DNA from: Candidatus Sifarchaeum subterraneum
GTDB taxonomy: Archaea; Asgardarchaeota; Sifarchaeia; Sifarchaeales; Sifarchaeaceae
Assembly: GCA_016292335.1 (NCBI GenBank)
Contig: JAECRX010000080.1
Span: 1 to 6,836 of the forward strand
Direction of reading: 5' to 3'
DNA: 6,836 bases
Part shown: one piece after another, positions 1 to 5,713 of the stretch
Numbering within the stretch: the first letter of the stretch is position 1
Layout of the letters: each line of letters opens with the position of its first letter
Translations under genes and position numbers: made by a program
The notes under the pieces: model-generated
Told to the model about the DNA's origin: nothing
The model's database searches: none
Seen by the model: only the letters and a program-made list of their open reading frames with translations

Positions 1-378
1 CCCATTGATCCTGATGTTATCGTTATGTACGGAAATTCAGCCCAAATTCAGCGTCTTATACAAGGTTCTCTTTGGCACGAAGGAGGCGCAATTGAGGTTA
101 AGACGATCGCCGATGCGGGCCTATGTTCAAATGCAATTGCATCAGTGATGATGAATAAAAAGCCAATATTGGATGTTCCTTGTTATGGAGATAGAAGATT
201 TGGTTTCGTCCAAGATCATGAGTTTGTCTTTTCAATCCCTGCCGAAATGGCGGAGAATTTAGTTGAAGGATTGGAAGAGACGCACAAAGCAGGGACAAGA
301 TATCCTGTACCAGTGTATCTTAACTGGACTCCAAAAATGCCGAAGGGTTTTGAAGTTACAGAGGAAGATTTGAAATGA
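1..378 (+). CDS. DUF169-family protein, C-terminal part (5' end outside window)
   Basis: The frame is open from the first base (it begins PIDPDVIVMYGN), so this is the last 125 residues of a longer protein and the ATG at 25 is internal. The run YGNSAQIQRLIQGSLW, the later PCYGDRRFG and the FSIP segment match my recollection of the DUF169 family, whose full-length members are about 230-260 residues. I see no membrane segment or signal peptide in this part. The family's biochemical role is not established to my knowledge, so no reaction is assigned. Family assignment is fairly confident; function is unknown. The gene ends in TGA and is followed two bases later by a stem-loop and T-run. It points toward the minus-strand mtrH-like gene and is not in its operon. 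Confidence 0.8.
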   Translation, partial: PIDPDVIVMYGNSAQIQRLIQGSLWHEGGAIEVKTIADAGLCSNAIASVMMNKKPILDVPCYGDRRFGFVQDHEFVFSIPAEMAENLVEGLEETHKAGTRYPVPVYLNWTPKMPKGFEVTEEDLK

Positions 379-379
379 A

Positions 380-406
380 GGTTATCCTGAGATAATCTGC
401 TTTTTT
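380..406 (+). terminator. Stem-loop plus T6 terminator of the DUF169 gene
   Basis: A 7-bp stem (380-386 with 391-397, one G-T pair) with loop CTGA is followed by six T residues at 401-406 and another T5 near 415. It begins two bases after the DUF169 stop codon. The stem is A/T-rich and weak, but archaeal termination depends mainly on the T-run, so the assignment is plausible. Confidence 0.5.
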
Positions 407-431
407 CCTTTCTATTTTTATCACAGCTCAA

Positions 432-466
432 GCGAGAAAACCAACCTATTTGTAGGGTGGATGAAT
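432..466 (+). mobile_element. Solo terminal hairpin of an IS200/IS605-like element (copy C)
   Basis: The segment GCGAGAAAACC plus a stem-loop (441-448 paired with 453-460, one A-G mismatch, loop TTTG) plus ATGAAT is nearly the reverse complement of the ends at 5912-5947 and 4343-4378. Only this one end is recognisable; I find no partner GTGAACTACC end nearby. It is oriented opposite to the other three copies. It sits between two convergent genes, so it could now also act as part of the mtrH-side terminator: on the minus strand the stem is followed by TTTTC. Confidence 0.55.
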
Positions 467-540
467 CGCTTCTCCTCTATACTCCTCTTTGCCTTTCAAT
501 ATATTTCCTAATAGTTTTTGATGAACTAGCCAGTTGCTAT

Positions 541-1443
541 TTAGCCGATCCTATACCTCGGATGCTGTTTATCGGGTCTTTTGCCTTTTTCAAATTGTAT
601 TTGACTGAATGCTGTATCAACGAGGGCTATTGAGGGATATATGTATTTTGCATTATCTATTGGGCCATATAATACGAAATCACCGGCCAAAGCAATAGGC
701 AGGGAATTTGCAACCCCCATACTAGATATTTCAGTTTCTTCTACGAACTTTTTCTTCAGCCCTTTCCAATTATCGATTGCATTGTGTGCTCCACAACCAG
801 TAGGATATCCATATTGGTTTTTTATCTCATATAGAGCTTTTACTGCTAAACCCAATGTTGGCATATCCAATACTACCGTGTCGACTAGTATGTTTTCTAT
901 ACCTGCTTTTTCAGCCTTTGGAGCAAGATTTTCTAAGAGTTTTACTCTTTCTTTGCTTGAAAGGATCGCTGTAGAACTATATAAGAGTAGCACTGCACTT
1001 TTACAATTCACTTCTTCAATTTTTCGGTATACTTCTTCTTTCGTTTCTGGGTTTAAGGAGTTCACGACTATCCTATTAAGGATGCCCATTTCCTTGGCGT
1101 AATCAAGCCCCTCGATACATACTTCCACAGATAGCGTATCTAAAAGTATTGGCATATCCGTTTTATCTGAAACAAAATCTAGATATTTCTTAATTGCCTC
1201 TTGTGTTTCTCCCACTACATCGACCATACTCGGTAAGCCAGTTTTCTCGGTCATCTCTTCGGCGTCCTTCAATAGTTTCTCTGCTTTTTCTTCGTTAAAT
1301 AGCCCTTCTCTACTGTTCTCCACTATTTTGTGCCCCTTAAAAAAAAGGCTTCCTATCATAACTGTGGGGGTTTCTCCAGGATTACCACCAATTTCCACAC
1401 CATGAATGTTGAAGACCTTTTGCTCAACTTCAAATTCAAACAT
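541..1443 (-). CDS. mtrH: MtrH-like methyltransferase (tetrahydromethanopterin S-methyltransferase subunit H family)
   Basis: This 300-residue protein matches MtrH along its whole length. The N-terminal pattern EQKVFNIHGVEIGG followed by PGETPTVMIGSLFF, then MVDVVGETQEAIKKYLDF, the GCGAHNAIDNW segment and the C-terminal DFVLYGPIDNAKYIYPSIA all have counterparts in methanogen MtrH, which is about 310 residues. In methanogens MtrH moves a methyl group between methyl-tetrahydromethanopterin and the corrinoid on MtrA. It is a soluble TIM-barrel-type enzyme of the pterin-binding methyltransferase group, and no membrane segment is visible here. The other seven Mtr subunits are absent from the window, so this copy more likely works with a separate corrinoid protein, as in methylotrophic or O-demethylation systems (inference). 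A GGAGGG site lies six bases before the ATG. The gene starts 60 bases after the crotonase stop, so the two are probably co-transcribed. Family is confident; partner and substrate are unknown. Confidence 0.88.
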   Translation of the reverse strand: MFEFEVEQKVFNIHGVEIGGNPGETPTVMIGSLFFKGHKIVENSREGLFNEEKAEKLLKDAEEMTEKTGLPSMVDVVGETQEAIKKYLDFVSDKTDMPILLDTLSVEVCIEGLDYAKEMGILNRIVVNSLNPETKEEVYRKIEEVNCKSAVLLLYSSTAILSSKERVKLLENLAPKAEKAGIENILVDTVVLDMPTLGLAVKALYEIKNQYGYPTGCGAHNAIDNWKGLKKKFVEETEISSMGVANSLPIALAGDFVLYGPIDNAKYIYPSIALVDTAFSQIQFEKGKRPDKQHPRYRIG

Positions 1444-1503
1444 TTATTTCCCTCCATTTTTTATATACTTCAGCAATTTTTTAAGTGACTGGCAAACAGA
1501 TCT

Positions 1504-2304
1504 TTATTTTCCCTTAAAATTAGGTTTTCTCTTCTCGAAGAAAGCTGCTACTCCTTCCTTGAAGTCCTCCGTCCGAGAACATGCTATAATAACTTGTTCT
1601 TCATTCTCCATTTGGGTTTCTAAGTTCTCCATTAACGATCGATTAACCAACTGTTTTGCTTTGCCAATAGCAAATGTTGGTCCATTCGCTAATCTTTTCG
1701 CGAATTCTTTAGTCACCGACTCCAGTTCATTTTCTGGAAAAATTCTGTTGATGAGACCTAATTTTAAAGCCTCATCAGCACTTATAATATCACCTGAAAA
1801 GATTAATTCATTCGCTTTTAGTGGGCCAACTAATCTTGGTAGGAAAAAGGTTGATGCACCATCCGGTGTCAGGCCGAGTTTAACATAGGCCTGTGTAAAT
1901 TTCGCTTTTTCTGAAGCAAAAACAATGTCACAGGCTATGGCAAAAGAAAATCCAATTCCTGCAGCTACACCATTTACCATAGCTATTACTGGCTTTTCTA
2001 ACCTTCTGATGGCTGAAACAACGTTGTGTGCATAACTGAGGAGCGTTTTGAAAATAAGCTGGGGATTCTCTGGATCTTTTTCCAGTTGTTCTTTCATGCT
2101 GTTGATATCTCCACCAGCATGAAAAGCTCGCCCAGCACCTGTTATAATCACAGCTCTGATCTCAGTATCATTAGCACAAATCTCCAAAGCATCAGAAAGT
2201 TCCTTTCCCTGTTTTAGGTTAAACGCATTTAACGATTCAGGACGATTGAAGGTTATTGTAGCTAAACTTTCTTCTTTCTCAAATTTTAAGGTCTCATAAC
2301 TCAT
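1504..2304 (-). CDS. Crotonase-fold enoyl-CoA hydratase/isomerase, PaaG-like active site
   Basis: A 266-residue crotonase-superfamily enzyme of usual length, acting on acyl-CoA in the cytosol. The oxyanion-hole segments are GRAFHAGGD (58-66) and NGVAAGIGFSFAIACD (111-126). The two glutamates of classic enoyl-CoA hydratase are replaced by Ser120 and Tyr140. Instead, an aspartate is present at PDGAST (Asp148), followed by FFLPRLVG, the arrangement of PaaG-type delta3-delta2 enoyl-CoA isomerases. An isomerase is therefore likelier than a simple hydratase, but crotonases vary widely. I chose the ATG at 2304 because GGTG lies six bases upstream and the protein then begins MSYETLKFEKEE, as relatives do. 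An ATG at 2325 and a TTG at 2337 are in frame but lack a good ribosome site. It lies 60 bases upstream of the mtrH-like gene and is probably in one transcript with it. Confidence 0.88.
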   Translation of the reverse strand: MSYETLKFEKEESLATITFNRPESLNAFNLKQGKELSDALEICANDTEIRAVIITGAGRAFHAGGDINSMKEQLEKDPENPQLIFKTLLSYAHNVVSAIRRLEKPVIAMVNGVAAGIGFSFAIACDIVFASEKAKFTQAYVKLGLTPDGASTFFLPRLVGPLKANELIFSGDIISADEALKLGLINRIFPENELESVTKEFAKRLANGPTFAIGKAKQLVNRSLMENLETQMENEEQVIIACSRTEDFKEGVAAFFEKRKPNFKGK

Positions 2305-2394
2305 TTGTGCCACCTTTTTGTTCATTAGATTGTTCAATTTGCGAATGCATTCAACACCGTTGATTATCTTAAAAGAATGTATAGAAATCTAAAC

Positions 2395-2424
2395 AAGAAG
2401 TTCTGAACGTTCTTATTTAAAATT
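2395..2424 (-). promoter_or_regulatory. Possible promoter/operator of the crotonase-mtrH transcript
   Basis: Read on the minus strand there is an A/T box TTTTAAATAAG (2412-2424). It is followed at once by GAACGTTC, a perfect 8-base palindrome, inside a looser inverted repeat AAGAA/TTCTT (2395-2414). The box lies about 110 bases upstream of the crotonase ATG, so the leader would be long for an archaeon. A regulator site overlapping the start point is possible but unproven. Confidence 0.25.
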
Positions 2425-2542
2425 TAGATCCTAGATCGCTAGATGGATTAACGGATTTAATAATGTTCTCATAGAAAAGCCTAAAATTAGATTTATGGAC
2501 AAGAGGGTTAAAAACATTGCTGAATACGATAGAAAAGACTTG

Positions 2543-2576
2543 ATTCATCTCCCCGTGGACATGGGAGCATTCTTGC
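2543..2576 (-). mobile_element. Solo terminal hairpin of an IS200/IS605-like element (copy D)
   Basis: ATTCATC is followed by a stem-loop (2549-2557 with 2560-2567: 8 bp, one bulged C, one G-T pair, loop GA) and then CATTCTTGC. The flanks match copies A and B (ATTCATCCACC...TTCTTGC), while the stem sequence differs but keeps pairing. The pattern suggests a conserved structured end and not a chance match. No second end is recognisable to the left, so it is a relic or a heavily decayed element in the same orientation as A and B. Confidence 0.5.
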
Positions 2577-2632
2577 TTGTTTTGATGTAAGCTTCCTCCC
2601 CCGAAAGGAAGGTGAATTCTTGAACAATGGAT

Positions 2633-2639
2633 AAAAAAA
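2633..2639 (-). terminator. T7-run terminator downstream of the CoA ligase gene
   Basis: On the minus strand the sequence CACTTTTTTTATCC lies about 55 bases after the ligase stop codon. A run of seven T residues without a strong hairpin is a typical archaeal termination signal. Confidence 0.45.
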
Positions 2640-2693
2640 GTGTGAAGAAGGATGTAGAATTTTTCTTAATAATGTTCAGAGTTGTTTGAAGGT

Positions 2694-3992
2694 TTATTCC
2701 CGTTTATCGATCAGCAGCGGTGTTTTTCCCAAAGATGGTGTGTATGTGCCCTTCGGTACAATACGGATGGGAAATCTTCGATAAATCGTGCTATCCGAAA
2801 CAGCCCGTATAACATCTTTGACTATGGTTTCATGCTCAGGATTATCCGACTCTATGCAATACTCTACGTGAGTTGTTCCCTTTTCAATAGACAATTCGAC
2901 CCTAAATTCGCCTATCTCTTCACCAAGTGGTTGCAATTCTTTGAGGATCTTAACAGCAACATTTTCGAAATCTGCTCTTATATAGAATTCCCCACCAATT
3001 TTGAACTCATCTTTGATTTTCCTTCCCAATGCCCTCATCTTAGGGTAACCATCAGCAAAACATGTACATGGGGATCCAGTTTCTGCAATATATTTTACCC
3101 TATCACCAGTTTTGTATCTGATAGTTGAATAGCCTCCGATGTAGAGATGTGTTAAAACTAGTTCCCCTATTTCTCCCTCGCTTACTAGTTCATTGTTGTC
3201 GTCCAAAACCTCCATGAATAGCATATCCGTCCATACATGGGATCCGCCCTTGGCTTCACATTCATGAGCTACAAATGGCCCACCTTTTTCAGCTAACCCA
3301 TAGACGTCGTATGCATTGTAATCAGGTCCAAAGGAATTCTCGATGAATTTTCTAGTTTCATCAGTCCAAACCTCTGCTCCATGGCTTCCAATTTTCCAGG
3401 AAATGTCTTTATCATCTTCTTTCAATAAATGAGCAACCGTGCGTTTTGCGTAAGTGGGAGTGCAACACCATGCTTCTGGTTTAAATCGTCGCATCGCTCT
3501 GAGGGACTCTACAATTGGAGCCCCTCCTTGAGGAAGAATCTTCATTCCAAGCGTTCTTGCTGCTTCATCGAAGATCAAGCCTCCAGTGAAGAATCCATAG
3601 CCATAATTTACTTGAAGAGTCATGCCTTTTTCGCATCCACAGAGAGCTAGAGATCTAGCTCCTAGTATACCCATTACTTTTAAATCGATATCTGTGAAGC
3701 AAGTTGAAGTAGCCAGCCCTGTCGTTCCACTTGAACTGTGTTTCCTTACGGTTTGTTCAGGTAGCCATTCGAGTGCACCGTCAGGCAATTTCCGCACTTC
3801 ATCTTTAGTTGTAAATGGCAATTTCTGAATGTCTTCTAGACTTTGAATATCACTTACACTTACACCACTCGCATCAAGTTTTTTGTGAAAAAATTCATTG
3901 TTTTGATGTAACCAATTCGTCACATATCGAAGTCTTTTGAGTTGAACTTTTGGCAATTCGTGCATATTCGGAGGATACAACCCCAAATCCAT
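2694..3992 (-). CDS. paaK: Phenylacetate-CoA ligase (PaaK) family adenylate-forming enzyme
   Basis: A 432-residue ANL-superfamily ligase, the usual PaaK length. It activates a carboxylic acid with ATP to an acyl-adenylate and then forms the CoA thioester in the cytosol. Visible motifs: phosphate loop SSSGTTG (86-92), the PaaK-typical NYGYGFFTGGL (129-139), GAEVWTDETRKFIE (205-218), adenylate motif DVYGLAEKGGP (229-239), YKTGD with Asp297 (293-297), hinge region GRKIKDEFKIGGEF (323-336) and a C-terminal lysine at GKTPLLID (Lys423). The residue after SGTTG is Leu where PaaK has Lys, and the hinge differs from the usual form with two Asp residues, so the true acid may not be phenylacetate; other aryl or branched acids are possible. 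Start: ATG at 3992 with GTGGAG three bases upstream. Element A lies about 100 bases upstream. The neighbouring crotonase and dehydrogenase fit an acyl-CoA degradation set. Confidence 0.85.
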   Translation of the reverse strand: MDLGLYPPNMHELPKVQLKRLRYVTNWLHQNNEFFHKKLDASGVSVSDIQSLEDIQKLPFTTKDEVRKLPDGALEWLPEQTVRKHSSSGTTGLATSTCFTDIDLKVMGILGARSLALCGCEKGMTLQVNYGYGFFTGGLIFDEAARTLGMKILPQGGAPIVESLRAMRRFKPEAWCCTPTYAKRTVAHLLKEDDKDISWKIGSHGAEVWTDETRKFIENSFGPDYNAYDVYGLAEKGGPFVAHECEAKGGSHVWTDMLFMEVLDDNNELVSEGEIGELVLTHLYIGGYSTIRYKTGDRVKYIAETGSPCTCFADGYPKMRALGRKIKDEFKIGGEFYIRADFENVAVKILKELQPLGEEIGEFRVELSIEKGTTHVEYCIESDNPEHETIVKDVIRAVSDSTIYRRFPIRIVPKGTYTPSLGKTPLLIDKRE

Positions 3993-4094
3993 TTACTCCA
4001 CTCTCTTTTTCATTAACCCATCTTAAAATCTAGTAAATTCTCGTTTATCCAAGTTGTTTTTTCATTTTAATTGATTTAGTGGAACAACGGCAAC

Positions 4095-4378
4095 GTGAAC
4101 TACCACCCAATGAATTGGTGGCTTCCTGCTTCATTGACGACCTGAGGCGTCTCCAACCATTCCTTTATCAGGTATCGGCTTATCACAGGCTTGAAATCGG
4201 ACAGTCCCTGCCCTACTGTGTCCTCTTCCAGACCCATTCGGCTTTACGGCATACAGGGTTCAGAAGGGCACTCGTATGCCGACCACTTGCCTACAGGTTG
4301 ACACACACCATATATGTGCAAAAATCTATTTAAGCATAACGCAATTCATCCACCGTTTAAAAACGGTGGTCTTCTTGC
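4095..4378 (-). mobile_element. Non-autonomous IS200/IS605-like element with both ends (copy A)
   Basis: One end (4095-4130) is GTGAACTACC, a hairpin (CCAC[C]CAAT paired with ATTGGTGG, loop GA) and GGCTTCCTG. The other end (4343-4378) is ATTCATC, a perfect 8-bp hairpin (4350-4357 with 4362-4369) and TCTTCTTGC. Element B has the same two ends and shares the internal words ACAGGCT and CAGT-CCTGCCCT. Read on the minus strand, the body keeps a tnpB-like 3' tail running into the hairpin and TAGTTCAC, the layout at the right end of TnpB elements as I recall it. No transposase catalytic part remains. An internal stem at 4199-4205/4215-4223 supports a folded RNA. The outer limits are estimated by comparing A with B. 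The ligase promoter lies just beyond the right end. Confidence 0.55.
4100..4243 (-). pseudogene. Relic of the C-terminal tail of tnpB inside element A
   Basis: A minus-strand frame of 47 codons, open from 4243 to the TAG at 4100-4102, ends VVNEAGSHQFIGW. An ending of the type VNEAGS, with its codons running into the terminal hairpin and the stop inside TAGTTCAC, fits my memory of TnpB C-terminal tails. The RuvC-like catalytic domain and zinc ribbon are missing, and a stop codon (TAA) precedes the frame. In element B the matching frame is broken and ends MDESGSHLAC. The identification rests on recalled family patterns, so it is moderate at best. The stretch may matter as RNA scaffold sequence, not as protein. 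Confidence 0.35.
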
Positions 4379-4684
4379 GTGGTCTTTATAAGAATGTATA
4401 TAAACTTTTCTTTTGGATATATCCAGTTATTTGCAAATGGGGTTTTTACTGGTTTTGTCTTGTATTGGAAGGAAGCGGAAGAATTTTTTTTCGGTTGTAA
4501 CTGTTTCTTAGAAGGCCATCTTCGATCTTTGCGAAATGTTAATTTACCAAAGTCCTTACTTGTAGGCCATAGAAGGTGAAAAAGCCGTGAATCTTGGCCG
4601 ATTCCTTCCCCTTAGTTCCTTCCGTCCCATCCCATTTATGCGATAGAGTTTTTTCCATGCCGTAAATCCTCTCATTCACTTCTC
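4379..4684. other. 306-base intergenic stretch without a recognised gene
   Basis: Nothing here is supportable as a gene. It contains T-rich runs (for example TTTTTTTTCGG near 4486-4496) and short open frames whose translations resemble no family I recognise. It is probably decayed DNA between element A and the transposase-like fragment, and may be an older part of the same insertion scar. Confidence 0.5.
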
Positions 4685-4780
4685 ACCAGCGGTAGAGGAG
4701 CGTATCCAGCGGCTATTCGAAACCTGGGTATTGATGTTCGCCACGAGTTTGTCAACCACGATAAAGGGAGGGTACTTTTT
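4685..4780 (+). pseudogene. Fragment resembling a DDE (IS1595/ISXO2-like) transposase
   Basis: The frame at 4685 reads TSGRGAYPAAIRNLG followed by IDVRHEFVNHDKGR. In ISXO2/IS1595-type transposases a segment of the form DG-x-x-AYP-x-AI, followed by H-x-x-VNH-x-KG, lies around the catalytic core. The match covers only about 30 residues; the expected first aspartate is Ser, and no upstream or downstream catalytic residues are found. I take it as a relic. The frame has no stop between about 4617 and the dehydrogenase stop, so the fragment is in the same reading frame as the dehydrogenase, but the ribosome site at 4841-4846 argues for separate translation. Confidence 0.35.
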
Positions 4781-4793
4781 TGCTTGATATCTG

Positions 4794-4822
4794 TAAATTT
4801 TTTAAATTCACGTAAATATAAA
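4794..4822 (+). promoter_or_regulatory. TATA-like region upstream of the 3-hydroxyacyl-CoA dehydrogenase
   Basis: Two A/T boxes, TTTTTTAAATT (about 4797-4807) and GTAAATATAAAG (4812-4823), lie 35-60 bases before the TTG start. A start point some 25 bases downstream of the first box would leave a short leader that still contains the GGAGGA site. The exact box is not determinable by eye. Confidence 0.35.
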
Positions 4823-4840
4823 GAAGACCAGTCAATTAAA

Positions 4841-4846
4841 GGAGGA
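4841..4846 (+). promoter_or_regulatory. Ribosome binding site that fixes a TTG start
   Basis: AAAGGAGGAT precedes TTG at 4856-4858 with nine bases between GGAGGA and the start codon. The site decides in favour of TTG at 4856 over the in-frame TTG at 4784, which has no comparable site and would add 24 residues ahead of the Rossmann fold. Confidence 0.7.
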
Positions 4847-4855
4847 TTATTTATA

Positions 4856-5713
4856 TTGGAAATTAAGAAGATTTGTGTGTTAGGCGCAGGACTCATGGGG
4901 CATGGAATCGCTCAAGTCTCTGCCCAAGCGGGCTTTGAAATCTCTTTGGTAGACATCGAAGACAGATTCGTCCAAAGAGGATTAGGTAAGATCAAAAAAT
5001 GGCTTGATAGAGAGGTAACCAAAGAAAAAAGGACAAAAGAAGAAGCTGACGAAATTTTTTCAAGAATTAAAGGGACAACAGATCTAAAAAAAGCTGCAGG
5101 AGATGTCGATATTGTGATCGAGGCAGCTACCGAAGATATTCAGATAAAGAAAAAAATGTTTAGAGATTTGAGTGAAATTTGTTCAGAGAGAACTATTTTT
5201 GCCTCTAATACATCTACATTGAGCATTACGGAGATGGCAGCAGAATCAGGAAGACCTGAAAAATTTTGTGGTATGCATTTCTTCAATCCACCACAAATCA
5301 TGAAACTCGTAGAGGTTATTCGGGCCTATGAAACATCTGATGAAACAGTTGAAACAGTAGTGAAGTTAGCAAAAAAATTAGGCAAGACACCTATCACCTG
5401 TATTGATTCTCCCGCATTTATTGTAAACAGAATCTTCTTTCCTTTCATAAATGAGGCATTCTATTTACTACAAGAGAACGTTGCATCAGCTGAAGACATT
5501 GACACAGCCCTAAAATTAGGGCTTAACCATCCGATGGGTCCCTTTGAACTGGCTGATTATATTGGTATAGACACACTCTACAAGGCTTTAGAATCCTTTT
5601 ATGATGAATTCAAAGATCCAAAATATCGACCTGCCCCTCTGCTAAGAAAACTCTATCGAGCTGGTTGCTACGGGCGAAAAACAGGTAAAGGCATCTATGT
5701 TTACGGGAAGTGA
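4856..5713 (+). CDS. 3-hydroxyacyl-CoA dehydrogenase (3-hydroxybutyryl-CoA dehydrogenase type)
   Basis: A 285-residue single-domain-pair enzyme, the usual length for the stand-alone family, oxidising (S)-3-hydroxyacyl-CoA to 3-ketoacyl-CoA with NAD in the cytosol. The N-terminal Rossmann domain has VLGAGLMGHGIAQ (Gly10, Gly12, Gly15) and Asp33 for the adenosine ribose. Catalytic and substrate residues are in place: Ser120 in ASNTS, His141 in MHFFNPP, Glu153 in LVEVI and Asn191 in FIVNR. The C-terminal dimer domain has GLNHPMGPFELADYIG and ends GRKTGKGIYVYGK, matching family ends. The start is a TTG set by GGAGGA upstream. The stop TGA is part of the conserved end of element B, which abuts the gene. 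No crotonase or ligase is fused. It is divergent from the CoA ligase and could serve the same pathway (PaaH-like) or act in fatty-acid or butyryl-CoA metabolism. Confidence 0.92.
   Translation: MEIKKICVLGAGLMGHGIAQVSAQAGFEISLVDIEDRFVQRGLGKIKKWLDREVTKEKRTKEEADEIFSRIKGTTDLKKAAGDVDIVIEAATEDIQIKKKMFRDLSEICSERTIFASNTSTLSITEMAAESGRPEKFCGMHFFNPPQIMKLVEVIRAYETSDETVETVVKLAKKLGKTPITCIDSPAFIVNRIFFPFINEAFYLLQENVASAEDIDTALKLGLNHPMGPFELADYIGIDTLYKALESFYDEFKDPKYRPAPLLRKLYRAGCYGRKTGKGIYVYGK

Larger units (their letters stand above)
2305..2693. other. 389-base intergenic region between ligase and crotonase genes
   Basis: No protein-coding gene is supportable here. From the ligase side it holds a T-run terminator (2633-2639, minus strand), a 6-bp stem (2592-2597 with 2606-2611) of unknown role, a solo insertion-sequence hairpin (2543-2576), three TAGAT repeats (2424-2445), and an A/T-rich box with a partial palindrome (2395-2424) that may be the crotonase promoter. 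The size of the gap and the terminator suggest the ligase and the crotonase-mtrH pair are separate transcripts. Confidence 0.6.

Noticed and set aside
641..1102. A 153-codon plus-strand open frame opposite the mtrH-like gene.
   Set aside because: It is antisense to a well-supported gene, with low-complexity Ser/Phe-rich translation typical of a shadow frame.
2592..2611. CTTCCT/AGGAAG hairpin as a plus-strand terminator or RNA gene.
   Set aside because: No plus-strand gene ends nearby and no T-run follows, so no function is supportable.
2628..2690. A 20-codon frame (MDKKSVKK...) preceded by GGAAGGTGAAT.
   Set aside because: Too short to recognise, no family resemblance, and it overlaps the likely ligase terminator; the upstream purine run may be chance.
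4276..4579. Overlapping short open frames on the plus strand between element A and the dehydrogenase.
   Set aside because: No ribosome sites, no recognisable family, part lies inside element A, and the translations look like random A/T-rich sequence.
4784..5713. Longer dehydrogenase starting at TTG 4784, or a transposase-dehydrogenase fusion.
   Set aside because: The family begins directly at the Rossmann strand (MEIKKICVLGAG), and a GGAGGA site fixes the TTG at 4856.
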